Positions 43,909-52,891 of a stretch of DNA of 64,000 bases are shown piece by piece. How positions within the stretch are numbered: the first letter of the stretch is position 1; each line of letters starts with the position of its first letter. A program made the translations under genes and the position numbers. The stretch is from Anaerovibrio sp. JC8 (lineage in GTDB: Bacteria; Bacillota; Negativicutes; Selenomonadales; Selenomonadaceae). The notes beneath the pieces were generated by a model, which saw only the letters and a program-made list of their open reading frames with translations, made no database searches and was not told the origin of the DNA. The stretch lies in assembly GCF_002100115.1 (NCBI RefSeq), contig NZ_ANBM01000002.1, forward strand, positions 1-64,000, in the 5' to 3' direction.

Positions 43909-45069
43909 TTATTTTGCTACAAAGCGGTCCGGCTTTGCATGACCCTTGCCATACTTATGGAGAATGGCTTCCACGATGCGGCGGGATGCCTGACCATCAC
44001 CATATGGGTTGCAGGCCTCAGCCATGCTGTTGTACTCTTTGACATCAGTCAGAAGCTTTTTGGCTTCATCATATACTACCTTTTCATCAGTGCCAATTAG
44101 CTTAACAGTGCCAGCCTCTACAGCCTCTGGACGCTCAGTGGTATCACGAAGCACCAGTACAGGCTTGCCCAGGGCCGGAGCCTCCTCCTGCACTCCGCCG
44201 GAGTCAGTAAGAATCATGTAAGCTCTGTGCATAAGGTTGGCAAATGGCTCATAGTCCAATGGATCGATAAGGTAAACCTTATCATGGCCTCCCAGCTCTG
44301 CCTTAACAACTTCCCGAACCTTAGGGTTCTTATGTACAGGGAACACAATCTCCACGTCTTCAAATTCCTCAGTGAGCTGACGCAGAGCCTTGTATACATT
44401 GCGCATTGGTTCACCAAGATTCTCACGGCGGTGGGTGGTAACCAAAATAATCCGCTTGTTTTTGTAATCAATCTTCTGCAGGGTTTCGTTTTCAAATACG
44501 AAATCATCACGCACAGTCTTATGGAGAGCATCAATAACCGTATTGCCGGTTACATAAATGCCATCCTTGTCAATGGATTCAGCCAACAGATTGTTCTCGG
44601 AAGTATTGGTAGGCGCAAAGTGCATATCGGCAATGGAGCCGGTCAGCTTGCGGTTCATTTCCTCAGGGAATGGCGAATACTTGTTATGAGTTCTGAGGCC
44701 AGCTTCCACGTGGCCTACTGCAGTCTGATGATAATACGCAGCCAAAGCCCCCGCAAAGGTAGTAGTAGTATCACCATGTACCAGCACGATGTCAGGCTTT
44801 TCCTTCTGCAGCACCTTGTCCAGGCCCATCATGGCCCTGGTGGTAATATCAAATAATGTCTGACCGGCGGCCATGATATCCAGGTCGTAGTCAGGCCTTA
44901 TATGAAAAAGATTCAACACCTGGTCCAGCATATCACGATGCTGGGCAGTAACTGCCACCACCGGCTGAATTTCCTCAGGATGTTTGGCCAGCTCCAGCAC
45001 TACCGGAGCCATTTTTATTGCTTCTGGACGGGTACCAAACACGGTCATTACTTTTATTTTCTTACCCAT
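43909..45069 (-). CDS. wecB: UDP-N-acetylglucosamine 2-epimerase (non-hydrolysing)
   Basis: Cytoplasmic 386-aa enzyme interconverting UDP-GlcNAc and UDP-ManNAc, a precursor for surface polysaccharides or wall-linked polymers. The N terminus KVMTVFGTRPEAIKMAPVV, the central VEAGLRTHNKYSPFPEEMNR and the C-terminal TDSGGVQEEAPALGKPVLVLRDTTERPE are diagnostic. AAGGAG precedes the ATGs at 45072 and 45069; I take the latter. The WecA/TagO-like transferase gene lies immediately upstream, so the pair likely feeds one polymer. Confidence 0.96.
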   Translation of the reverse strand: MGKKIKVMTVFGTRPEAIKMAPVVLELAKHPEEIQPVVAVTAQHRDMLDQVLNLFHIRPDYDLDIMAAGQTLFDITTRAMMGLDKVLQKEKPDIVLVHGDTTTTFAGALAAYYHQTAVGHVEAGLRTHNKYSPFPEEMNRKLTGSIADMHFAPTNTSENNLLAESIDKDGIYVTGNTVIDALHKTVRDDFVFENETLQKIDYKNKRIILVTTHRRENLGEPMRNVYKALRQLTEEFEDVEIVFPVHKNPKVREVVKAELGGHDKVYLIDPLDYEPFANLMHRAYMILTDSGGVQEEAPALGKPVLVLRDTTERPEAVEAGTVKLIGTDEKVVYDEAKKLLTDVKEYNSMAEACNPYGDGQASRRIVEAILHKYGKGHAKPDRFVAK

Positions 45070-45089
45070 CATTCTCTCCTTCCGCACAA

Positions 45090-46127
45090 TTAAGGGTTCT
45101 TCATTCTGAGAATGCCCAATTTTTTCGCACCTAAAAATACAACCAAAACGACCGCAATAACGATAGCAATGGCTATTCCTCCGGATACTTCATTTAAAAG
45201 CACGGCACTGAGGCCCAGCATGGCACTGATAATATACATCAGCAGCACGGCCTGACGCTGATTAAAGCCCATATCCAGCAAACGATGGTGGAGATGTCCC
45301 TTATCAGGCTTAAAAATAGGCACACCGCCCCGATAACGGCGGATAATGGCAAAGGACGTATCAAGAATTGGCACACCCAGAGCCAAAATAGGCACGATCA
45401 AAGCAATGGTAGCTGCACTCTTTACAGCACCAATTACAGAAATACCAGCCAACACAAAGCCCAGGAGCATACTGCCTGTATCCCCCATGAAAATCTTGGC
45501 CGGGTTGAAATTATACCACAGAAAACCGATAGCTGCTCCAGCCAACGCAGCTGTAACAACGGTCACCAGGAAAAATTCGTTCTGAATTGCCACCAGCAGA
45601 ATAGTGATGGAGGCAATGGTTGCCACGCCTGCAGCTAAACCATCCAGTCCATCAATAAGGTTCACTGTATTGGTCAGGCCAACAATCCAAAAGATAGTAG
45701 CCGGAACGGCAAAATATTCGAGATAGAAATAATCACCAAAAGGATCAGCTATGAAGTCAATCTGAACTCCAAAGGCCACCAGCACCCCGGCAGCCACTAT
45801 CTGTCCCAGGAGCTTCACCTTTGGCGGAAGATTTTTATAATCATCCACCAGGCCAAGAATCACAATCAGGGTGCTGCCCACCAGCAGACCGATTACCCCG
45901 GAGCGCACATCCTCCGGCAAAAGGTCCAGCTGCAGGGTGCCCAGCACACCGGCCATAAAGGCAATATACATACCCAATCCGCCAATACGTGGGATTGGCT
46001 TTTGATGAACCTTTCTGGCATCCGGTGCATCCATGGCACCAGTTTTATCTGCAAAAATTATAACCACCGGAGTAATCACAAGGGATACCACCAGTGCAAT
46101 CAACAATGCCCAAATAAAATTCGGCAT
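45090..46127 (-). CDS. WecA/TagO-like undecaprenyl-phosphate HexNAc-1-phosphate transferase
   Basis: Integral 345-aa enzyme of the MraY/WecA superfamily with about 11 membrane segments. It transfers GlcNAc-1-P (or a related sugar phosphate) to undecaprenyl phosphate, starting O-antigen or wall-polymer synthesis. Landmarks are [37 protein letters not shown] (Asp-Asp), [27 protein letters not shown] and the cytoplasmic [14 protein letters not shown] that distinguishes WecA from MraY. The start is ATG at 46127 and wecB follows after 20 bp. Confidence 0.93.
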   Translation of the reverse strand: MPNFIWALLIALVVSLVITPVVIIFADKTGAMDAPDARKVHQKPIPRIGGLGMYIAFMAGVLGTLQLDLLPEDVRSGVIGLLVGSTLIVILGLVDDYKNLPPKVKLLGQIVAAGVLVAFGVQIDFIADPFGDYFYLEYFAVPATIFWIVGLTNTVNLIDGLDGLAAGVATIASITILLVAIQNEFFLVTVVTAALAGAAIGFLWYNFNPAKIFMGDTGSMLLGFVLAGISVIGAVKSAATIALIVPILALGVPILDTSFAIIRRYRGGVPIFKPDKGHLHHRLLDMGFNQRQAVLLMYIISAMLGLSAVLLNEVSGGIAIAIVIAVVLVVFLGAKKLGILRMKNP

Positions 46128-46218
46128 AAAAAAGTCACCTGCTTTCTTTAGAACATACCAATTTTACTGCACGAAATTCACTATGTCAACAGGATAAAAA
46201 GCAGGGATTCTGAACCTC

Positions 46219-46405
46219 AAAAGGCTGAGACTGCTTATTGTCACGTCGGCCATGTGCCTAAAGCTTTTTGTCCGATTATATAGTGAAAAAAATCATAACT
46301 CGCTTCGCTCAAACAAATGATTTTTTCCACTATAATCAAGGTACGGACATAAGAGTTTCTTAACGTCCCATGTCCTAATTGTTCCAATAATCAGCCTCAG
46401 TCCTT
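46219..46405. repeat. Large palindromic intergenic element B
   Basis: About 187 bp. Outer arms pair AAAGGCTGAG... (46219-46240) with ...CAGCCTCAGTCCTT (46385-46405), about 17 of 21 positions. The inner hairpin pairs ATTATATAGTGAAAAAAAT with ATTTTTTCCACTATAAT, closed outside by GTCCG/CGGAC. The loop reads AACTCGCTTCGCTC on the plus strand (46297-46310), the motif shared with elements A and C. It ends three bases after the dCMP deaminase stop. It contains no gene. Confidence 0.8.
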
Positions 46406-46408
46406 CGC

Positions 46409-46867
46409 TTACTCTATATCTTTAGGAGCCACTTCCACCGTGGAACCATCCGATTCAAGATAAATAACCTTGTCCAGCATGGCGTTTCTCAGCATACGGC
46501 GGCAAAGGAGGCATGGCTTGCCACTGGCCAAAGTGCCATCTGCATTATAGCCTACAATATAGGCCGTAGCTCCCTTCATCTTTTCCGGATCACCATTAAT
46601 AATGGCATTCTGCTCCGCATGAACTGCCACACACAGCTCATAATTCTGTCCCGGCTTGATACCAAGACGCTGACGCTCGCAAAGCCCCGTGTCTATACAG
46701 TTGGCCTCTCCCCGGGGAGCTCCGTTGTAGCCGGTACTGATAATTATCTTATCCTTTACGATAATTGCCCCATATTTACGTCTAAGACAGGTGGAGCGCT
46801 TGCCCACTGCCTTGGAAATATCAAGAAAATAATCATTCCATTCAGGTCTTTTTGACGCATCAGCCAT
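46409..46867 (-). CDS. comEB: dCMP deaminase (ComEB type)
   Basis: Zinc-dependent cytidine/deoxycytidylate deaminase of 152 aa that turns dCMP into dUMP for thymidylate synthesis. The HAE motif is in VAVHAEQNAIING and the PCxxC motif in GKPCLLCRRML; together they bind zinc and activate water. STGYNGAPRGEANC binds the nucleotide. The internal ATG at 46867 has AAGGGGAG six bases ahead and is preferred to the upstream 46891. It follows the YqgF-like gene, whose stop lies 21 bases before this ATG. Confidence 0.93.
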   Translation of the reverse strand: MADASKRPEWNDYFLDISKAVGKRSTCLRRKYGAIIVKDKIIISTGYNGAPRGEANCIDTGLCERQRLGIKPGQNYELCVAVHAEQNAIINGDPEKMKGATAYIVGYNADGTLASGKPCLLCRRMLRNAMLDKVIYLESDGSTVEVAPKDIE

Positions 46868-46887
46868 TTCTTTCTCCCCTTCTCTGA

Positions 46888-47313
46888 TCACTTTTTACTA
46901 TGCTCTTCCAAATACCTTCTAGCCAAAATAACCGCCACAAAATCATCCACCGGCTCCGGTGGCTCCTGCATACTGGTTGGCAACAGCTTCCGCCATCCCC
47001 TTGGCGGTTTTACCTTCCAGTATTCACGGCGGGCCAGCTGGGTAGTAAAGTACTCGTCCATCTCCACTATCTGCAGCTCCGGACATTCACCTTTAATATG
47101 TTCCTGGGCCTCACTGGAGGTTGTACCATTACCAATTACAAGTATATCAGCTTCATACTCTCTCTTCAAACGGCTAATTTTTCCAGGCATGGCTGCAGTC
47201 TCCACCACCCGCTGGTAAAGGACTGTCCCGTCTATGTTCAATGCAGCCACACCGCATTTATCCCGTCCCGGGTCAACAGATAATATAGTTTTTCCAATCA
47301 ATTTCGTACTCAA
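46888..47313 (-). CDS. RuvC/YqgF-fold protein
   Basis: A 141-aa RNase H-fold protein of the RuvC/YqgF superfamily. The first catalytic Asp sits in TILSVDPGRDKCGVAALN, a middle acidic/Gly segment is LVIGNGTTSSEAQEH and the last Asp pair is DDFVAVILARRYL. YqgF acts in pre-16S rRNA maturation or in recombination, but this shorter relative diverges from the canonical family and its role is uncertain. The start is TTG at 47313 behind AGGAG. It precedes comEB and follows element C. Confidence 0.8.
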   Translation of the reverse strand: MSTKLIGKTILSVDPGRDKCGVAALNIDGTVLYQRVVETAAMPGKISRLKREYEADILVIGNGTTSSEAQEHIKGECPELQIVEMDEYFTTQLARREYWKVKPPRGWRKLLPTSMQEPPEPVDDFVAVILARRYLEEHSKK

Positions 47314-47338
47314 AACAAATACTCCTATATATTGTCAA

Positions 47339-47546
47339 GGGCAGATGCTGATTGCCTTAAGCATTAAGTTTCGAAGCGTAAGAAAATAGTTTTTGCGTAC
47401 TTACACAGCGAGAAAACACCCGCTGTTTGAGCGACGCGCAGCTAGTCCCGTAGGGGCGAAGCGAGTTCGGATTTTTCTTGCTGTTAATTTTAATGCAAAA
47501 AATATTTTTAGCATCGAAACTGAGCGAAAGGCAACAGTATCTGCCC
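47339..47546. repeat. Large palindromic intergenic element C
   Basis: About 208 bp. Outer arms start GGGCAGATGCTG and end ACAGTATCTGCCC. A middle arm pairs AGTTTCGA..GC with GC..TCGAAACT. The inner hairpin pairs ACAGCGAGAAAA with TTTTTCTTGCTGT; near the tip the minus strand reads AACTCGCTTCGCCCC (about 47453-47467), with an extra CCCTACGGGAC-type sub-hairpin. It lies 22 bp after the DUF3084 stop. It matches element A best in the outer arms. Confidence 0.8.
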
Positions 47547-47568
47547 TATGTAAATTTTTTTCAGTATT

Positions 47569-48777
47569 TTAAAATGCACCAATAACTCCGGAGGCTATAA
47601 TCTTCAGTTTAATCCTCAACGGCCCGAATACCTCACAGGCCCCCTTGGCGTAAGCATATATAGTTGCATTGCCGTGGGCAGCCTTCAGGCCATTGATGGC
47701 GTTGTAAATTTCCTCGCCCTCAATAAGTCCCACATTGCCAGAAAGAGGGTCAGGCAGCACTCCCTTTTGGGTTGCAATGCCATTAACCTCCTGAAGGAAT
47801 CTGGTTATCTCCGAATCCACAGCATCATCCTTGTTGGCATCAACATGGATACTCCTGGTGGCAATGAGCTCACCGTCATTAAATACCCGCTTATTGCGAT
47901 ACAGCTGCAATACAGTACGGACATCCTCACCACGAACCAGATTGCCAATAGAGACTATACGGACAATCATATCGTCCTTACTTTCAGAAATAATCCGGGA
48001 AGCATATTGATAATCTGTCTCCAAAATCCAAATCTGCTTTTCCTGCTCTGTAGCCTTGTCACCTAGCCGACGGGCAATATTTTCCCTGGCAATATCTGTA
48101 AGCATTCGCAGGTCATTCATGGTCTCCTCAGGACTGCGGCCACATTTAACCACACCACCTGACAGAACCTCACCGGCCCGGAAGGTAATATCACCCTCCC
48201 GCATAATCTGTATACCGGTGGTCAGGCTGGCATTTCTGTCCTCCAGGTGCTTGTTGTCATCCACCAGCTTGGCATTATCATCAGCCAGCCCATGATTTTT
48301 GGCAACCAGGTTATTATTTTCCGCCATAAGCTCAGCCTTGGCAGCCTCCAGCATATCATTGCCCCGCTGAAGCTCATCGGCCCTTTCCTCCAAGGCACGG
48401 CGCTGATCCATCAGCTGGTTCAAATCATCACGGGTAGTGGCCAAAGCTGCTTCAGTTTTGGACTGCTCTGCCTTGGCATTTTCCAGCTCCCTGGAAGCAG
48501 CCGCCAAACGGGTTTCCGTAAGGGCCATGGTCTGCTGAAGCTTTTCCATGCCAAAAAGGGCAGTACGAACATTATCAGATACCGTGGTCATTACTGCCAA
48601 GGTCATGGTGGTAATGCTGATACCCGTAAGAATAGTCACCAAAACAGAAGTATGCTTCGGTCTGAGTCCAAAAATAGTCAGCTTTTTCTTGCCCACCTTG
48701 GACCCCAGTCTATCACCAATAAAGGCTATGGCTCCGCCAACTACTACCAGAACCACAATCAAAAACAGACCATACAC
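47569..48777 (-). CDS. DUF3084 membrane protein with coiled coil
   Basis: A 402-aa inner-membrane protein. Two N-terminal membrane helices (LFLIVVLVVVGGAIAFIGDRLG and SVLVTILTGISITTMTLAVMTT) flank FGLRPKHTS, the DUF3084 hallmark. Residues 85-200 are a long coiled coil of heptad repeats (ARLAAASRELENAKAEQSKTE and onward), followed by a compact alpha-beta domain to the end. Function is not established. The start is GTG at 48777. It is the last gene of the LPS run, 68 bp after lptF, which suggests an envelope role by context only. Confidence 0.88.
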   Translation of the reverse strand: MYGLFLIVVLVVVGGAIAFIGDRLGSKVGKKKLTIFGLRPKHTSVLVTILTGISITTMTLAVMTTVSDNVRTALFGMEKLQQTMALTETRLAAASRELENAKAEQSKTEAALATTRDDLNQLMDQRRALEERADELQRGNDMLEAAKAELMAENNNLVAKNHGLADDNAKLVDDNKHLEDRNASLTTGIQIMREGDITFRAGEVLSGGVVKCGRSPEETMNDLRMLTDIARENIARRLGDKATEQEKQIWILETDYQYASRIISESKDDMIVRIVSIGNLVRGEDVRTVLQLYRNKRVFNDGELIATRSIHVDANKDDAVDSEITRFLQEVNGIATQKGVLPDPLSGNVGLIEGEEIYNAINGLKAAHGNATIYAYAKGACEVFGPLRIKLKIIASGVIGAF

Positions 48778-48845
48778 GGCGAAGTCACTCCCTTTCTCAA
48801 TAAACTATCAACAAAATAATTTGTCATTTTGTGTAATTATTCCAA

Positions 48846-49937
48846 TTATCTTGACGCCCTATGCATGAGCCAGCCACCAGCTATAAGTCCCACAATATTA
48901 GGCAGCCATACAGCAATAATTGGTGGAACGGTACCTCCCTGGGCGATTGCTCCCGCCATGGTCATCATACTGTAATAAATAAAGATAATTATTATGCTGA
49001 TAACAAAGCCCCGGGAAGAGCTGTTACGGTTTGGCTGCATCCCCAACGGAACTGCCACCAATGTAAATATAAGGCTGGCCATAGGAATGGTTATGCGCTG
49101 ATAAAGCTCAGTTTCCAGCTTGGCAGTATTAACATACTGGCTCTTCATAATCTCAATCTGGGCCGTCAGCTCAGCCATGGACATTTCTTCTGGTTTCTTC
49201 TGCTCCCGGACAATTTCCTTAGGACTTTCATTTACCGGCAGAACCTGACTGTCAAAATGCATGGTATGACGAGACTCGCCACTGGATACATCATAAATAA
49301 TCCCCTGATGCATGGTCCACTGATTATCCTTCCATTCAGCGTACTCCGCATTTTCCACATGGCTCAGCTCCCCTTTTTCAAAGGACTGCATGGTAATACC
49401 CAACATTTTATTGGTAACAGCATCATACTGACGGGCATAAATCAGGTTTTCAATATTGCCGTTTTTAATGTCCTTAATGATAATATGCTCCTGAGACTGA
49501 GGTGCCAAGTTTCCCCTGATTTCATAGTTCAGAACATTGCTGTAGGCCTCGTTGGACCATGGCACCACATATTCACTGAAATAGACAGCAAATACGCTTA
49601 CAAAGGCACCCAAAACAATAGCCGGTGCCGCAATGCGATAGAAGCTGACACCACAGGACTTCATGGCAGTTATCTCACTGTTGCCGGACAGGCGGCCTAT
49701 GGTCAGCAGGCCGGACAACAACATGGACATAGGGAAGGTCCAAATCACTACGCCCGGCAGGCTAAGTACGAAAATCTTGGCCACAGAAGTCAGCGAAGCA
49801 CCGTATTCAGTAATGTACTGTGCAATACGGAACAGGGTTCCCGAACCAATAAAAACAGCAGAAAATGCACATATACCAAATATAAAGGTCTTAAAAACCT
49901 CTTTAAATATGTATTTATCTAAAATTCGAATCTGCAT
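48846..49937 (-). CDS. lptF: LptF/LptG-family permease of the LPS exporter
   Basis: Integral subunit of 363 aa in the YjgP/YjgQ (LptF/G) family, which with LptB and LptC lifts LPS out of the inner membrane. It has three N-terminal helices, a periplasmic beta-jellyroll domain (about residues 125-270) and three C-terminal helices. The N terminus IRILDKYIFKEVFKTFIFG is typical, as is a C-terminal PLGMQPNRNSSSRGFV loop. Only one such gene is present, so LptF and LptG roles may be served by a homodimer or a second gene elsewhere. The ATG at 49937 is chosen, clear of lptB. Confidence 0.92.
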   Translation of the reverse strand: MQIRILDKYIFKEVFKTFIFGICAFSAVFIGSGTLFRIAQYITEYGASLTSVAKIFVLSLPGVVIWTFPMSMLLSGLLTIGRLSGNSEITAMKSCGVSFYRIAAPAIVLGAFVSVFAVYFSEYVVPWSNEAYSNVLNYEIRGNLAPQSQEHIIIKDIKNGNIENLIYARQYDAVTNKMLGITMQSFEKGELSHVENAEYAEWKDNQWTMHQGIIYDVSSGESRHTMHFDSQVLPVNESPKEIVREQKKPEEMSMAELTAQIEIMKSQYVNTAKLETELYQRITIPMASLIFTLVAVPLGMQPNRNSSSRGFVISIIIIFIYYSMMTMAGAIAQGGTVPPIIAVWLPNIVGLIAGGWLMHRASR

Positions 49938-49950
49938 CTTCCTACCCCTA

Positions 49951-50670
49951 TTATAATGTAAAGTCATCACCAAGATAGAATTTCTTGGCAAGTTCACTGT
50001 TTGCTATGGTATTGCTGTCACCCTCAAGAAGGATTTTACCATTATTGAGGATGTAGGCCCTGTCAACGATGTGCAGGGTCTCTCTTACATTGTGGTCTGT
50101 AATAAGAATGCCCATGCCACGTTCCTTCAGGTACTTAATAATTCCCTGAATATCTGCTACTGCCAGCGGGTCAACCCCGGCAAAGGGCTCATCCAGAAGG
50201 ATAAACTGTGGCTCCAAAGCCAGGCAGCGGGCAATCTCCACCCGGCGGCGCTCACCACCGGACAGCTCAGTACCCAAACGGTCAATGACGTGGGATACAT
50301 GGAACTCCTCCAGCAACTGCTGGACCCGCTTTTTCCGGGCGTCCTTATCCTTAATGGTTCCCTCCAGAATAGCCATTATATTTTCCTCCACCGTCAGGCT
50401 GCGGAAAATAGATGCTTCCTGGGCGAGGTAGCTTATACCCAGCCGTGAACGCTTATACATAGGCATATCACCAATAGGCACATCAGATAAATATACCTCA
50501 CCATTGGTTGGCTTCTCCAAGCCTACTATCATATAGAAAGTGGTAGTCTTACCGGCACCATTTGGTCCCAACAGGCCTACGATCTCTCCCTTGCTTACCG
50601 TCAAGGAAATACCATCTACCACGTTGCGCTTTTTAAATGTCTTTACTAAATTTTTGGCCTCTATATGCAC
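49951..50670 (-). CDS. lptB: LPS export ABC transporter ATPase
   Basis: A 239-aa ATPase that powers LPS extraction with LptF/G. Walker A is [13 protein letters not shown]-loop sequence is [12 protein letters not shown], signature [16 protein letters not shown], Walker [14 protein letters not shown] and switch His in [10 protein letters not shown]. The sequence is of full family length. The start is GTG at 50670 after GGAGGTC. Its place between lptA and lptF is the standard order. Confidence 0.97.
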   Translation of the reverse strand: MHIEAKNLVKTFKKRNVVDGISLTVSKGEIVGLLGPNGAGKTTTFYMIVGLEKPTNGEVYLSDVPIGDMPMYKRSRLGISYLAQEASIFRSLTVEENIMAILEGTIKDKDARKKRVQQLLEEFHVSHVIDRLGTELSGGERRRVEIARCLALEPQFILLDEPFAGVDPLAVADIQGIIKYLKERGMGILITDHNVRETLHIVDRAYILNNGKILLEGDSNTIANSELAKKFYLGDDFTL

Positions 50671-50686
50671 TGAATAGACCTCCTAA

Positions 50687-51379
50687 TTATTTAACAGACG
50701 CCTTGCCGTCATCAGCCAAATATACTGTAAGCTTTTTGCTTTTCATAGTGTTGTTGTCCTGCACGGCCCAGGCATTGCCGGTAATAACCGCCTTTCCCTG
50801 TTCCTTGCCCCAATAATCCACTTGGTCACCGCCGGCTTCCATGTTATTCTTCGGACTTACCATATGGGCATTGCCACTGCCCACAAAATGATCTTCCTTC
50901 ATGAAGCCGCGAATAAGGTCTGCCTTAAAAGTACCATCAGCAGAGGTAATGCTGCCGCCTGACGGAATGAGCACATACTCATCCTGCTGGAAATATTCCA
51001 CCCGCGGACCAATAAAATGGGTATCGGCCTTTATACCATTCACCGCCCCCTGGGCAACTAAATGGTCCTTGCCATCGGTTGTTACCAGCTCAGCAGTAAC
51101 CCGCATATCATCCTTGGTAGCCACAACATTGCCACTGAACTTTCCCTCCTGGGTATTGGAATTATACTCGGCATAATCCCCCGTAACAGTGGCATTACCC
51201 TTGGTCATAACCACATTGCCTCTGGCACTGGCCTGACCGGTCCTCATATCATACTCAACCTCTTCCGCGTCCAAAGTGGCCGGCTCATTGGTTTCAGCCG
51301 CATAGATGGTACCTGTTACTGCCATAGTAGCAATACCAGCCATAACGATGGCTTTTTTTATATTTAATCTCATGCTCAT
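50687..51379 (-). CDS. lptA: LptA-like periplasmic LPS-bridge protein (OstA family)
   Basis: A 230-aa exported protein. A signal peptide spans residues 1-28 (KKAIVMAGIATMAVTGTIYAAE). The mature part carries the beta-jellyroll repeats of the OstA family (VEYDMRTGQASARGNVVMTKG, AEYNSNTQEGKFSGNVVATKD), which stack to form the periplasmic LPS bridge. It is a little longer than Escherichia LptA (185 aa). Start at 51379 or two codons later. It lies between lptC and lptB with gaps of about 17 bp. Confidence 0.92.
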   Translation of the reverse strand: MSMRLNIKKAIVMAGIATMAVTGTIYAAETNEPATLDAEEVEYDMRTGQASARGNVVMTKGNATVTGDYAEYNSNTQEGKFSGNVVATKDDMRVTAELVTTDGKDHLVAQGAVNGIKADTHFIGPRVEYFQQDEYVLIPSGGSITSADGTFKADLIRGFMKEDHFVGSGNAHMVSPKNNMEAGGDQVDYWGKEQGKAVITGNAWAVQDNNTMKSKKLTVYLADDGKASVK

Positions 51380-51396
51380 AGCTTAATCTCCTATTG

Positions 51397-51942
51397 TCAA
51401 TTGCCCTTTTCCAGATGTGCCTTGCCTATAACCTTAAACTTATTGAAGCCATCGGAGCTTTCAATACGGTCACCGGAAGCTTTTACATGGGCCTGCTCAT
51501 AATCTATTTTGGCTTCACCCTTCATGACCAGCATATCCTTATCATGGAGCCATTCCACTTCCTTGCAGGAAAACTTGCCGCCATCACTGGACTGTCCCTC
51601 CACACCATCGAGGATTTCCAGATTGTGTGTCTTGTCACGATAAATAGCCTTGGCCGCCCTCAGTTCTACATTCCGGCCATCCTCAAAGTTATAAACTGCC
51701 TTCATATCCTTGAGAAAAACATCCTTGGTATCAATATCCATATCAATACTTTCAGCTGTAACAGTCCATATAACCCTGCCGTCCTTTTCCTCGCGGATAG
51801 TATTGCCGTCAAAATTTACAACACGCTTGTCCAGTTCACCGCCATCACCAGGTGGCTCCGGTATACTATTGACTGCCCAGACAATGAGGATTACCAGCAA
51901 GGCTGACACAATGCCTATTAAGGCCTTCCCTTTTTTATTCAT
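51397..51942 (-). CDS. lptC: LptC-like LPS exporter component
   Basis: A 181-aa protein anchored by one N-terminal helix (KALIGIVSALLVILIVWAVNS) with a periplasmic jellyroll domain (VVNFDGNTIREEKDGRVIWTVTAESID and onward) matching LptC, which receives LPS from the transporter and passes it to LptA. The start is ATG at 51942, with GAGGTAG upstream; a GTG one codon earlier is possible. It overlaps the end of the acyltransferase gene by eight bases, so the two are coupled. Confidence 0.92.
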   Translation of the reverse strand: MNKKGKALIGIVSALLVILIVWAVNSIPEPPGDGGELDKRVVNFDGNTIREEKDGRVIWTVTAESIDMDIDTKDVFLKDMKAVYNFEDGRNVELRAAKAIYRDKTHNLEILDGVEGQSSDGGKFSCKEVEWLHDKDMLVMKGEAKIDYEQAHVKASGDRIESSDGFNKFKVIGKAHLEKGN

Positions 51943-52849
51943 CACTTGCTACCTCTGTTTTTACTATATGATGCTTCTGCACCTTCTGCTCAGGGGCTGT
52001 ATTCCAACGCTTCTGGAACCAAAGCCACTGAGTCGGATTTTCAATAATAATTTTTTCAAGAATTTTAGTCATCTTATAGGTCAAATCGAATAAATCCTTG
52101 TCGCTGTCGCCGGTATCCTCATATCGAAGAACCTCTCCGATTACAACCTTGTGATGGCCATCCGGCTGGCGAAGAATAAAGGCTGGCAAAATCGGTGAAT
52201 TGAACTTCTTGGCAAATACAGCAGCTCCCATAGGAGTAGAAGCCGTCTTGCCCAAAAATTCAATAAAAGCGCCACCAGGACCAGCATCCTGATCGGCCAA
52301 AAATCCTAATATTCTCCCTTTTTTCAGGGCCTTGGCAGCAGCCAGAAGCTCACTGGTACCCCGGGAGAAAATCTCTACATCAATAGTCGCCCGCAAATCA
52401 TTCAGGGCATTGGTATAATCCATATTCGGCTGTGGCTTGGCAATAGCACTGACAGGCATATCGTTCATGGTAAAGGCCGCTGACAGCCACTCCCAGTTAC
52501 CCACATGACCTGTCAGGACAACAACGCCGTGCTTTTCTGCCAAAGCCGCCTCCATCCTTTCCAGATGGTCGATTTCAATATGCTTTTTAAAATTTTCCTT
52601 GTTAAGGGCTGGCATATACAACACTTCAAAGAAATTGCGGCCCATATTGATGAAGGATTCCCGAACCAGCTTCTCAGCCTCTTCCTGAGAAACTTTCAAG
52701 GATTCTCTCATCTGCTTAATCGCCAGATTTCTCTGTTTCTTTATTAATTTGTAATACAGGATGCCCAAGCCCTTGCCCGCTGCCATAAGCCAGCTGTAAG
52801 GGGTTCTGCATGACACCCAGCTCAGAAACATAAGAAGCTTGTATACCAT
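51935..52849 (-). CDS. lpxL: Lipid A lauroyl-type acyltransferase (LpxL/HtrB family)
   Basis: A 304-aa inner-membrane-associated late acyltransferase that adds a secondary acyl chain to Kdo-lipid A. The HX4E catalytic motif is in LTGHVGNWEWLSA, followed by the family stretches AIAKPQPNMDYTN, RGTSELLAAAKALKKGRILGFLADQDAGPGG and PMGAAVFAKKFNSPILP. An N-terminal hydrophobic segment anchors it. Only one such gene is here, so a pentaacyl form is possible unless others exist elsewhere. The chain specificity cannot be read. It sits between kdsC and lptC. Confidence 0.92.
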   Translation of the reverse strand: MVYKLLMFLSWVSCRTPYSWLMAAGKGLGILYYKLIKKQRNLAIKQMRESLKVSQEEAEKLVRESFINMGRNFFEVLYMPALNKENFKKHIEIDHLERMEAALAEKHGVVVLTGHVGNWEWLSAAFTMNDMPVSAIAKPQPNMDYTNALNDLRATIDVEIFSRGTSELLAAAKALKKGRILGFLADQDAGPGGAFIEFLGKTASTPMGAAVFAKKFNSPILPAFILRQPDGHHKVVIGEVLRYEDTGDSDKDLFDLTYKMTKILEKIIIENPTQWLWFQKRWNTAPEQKVQKHHIVKTEVASDE

Positions 52850-52891
52850 AAAAATCCAAATCTCCTATCCCTATAACAAAGAATAATATAT

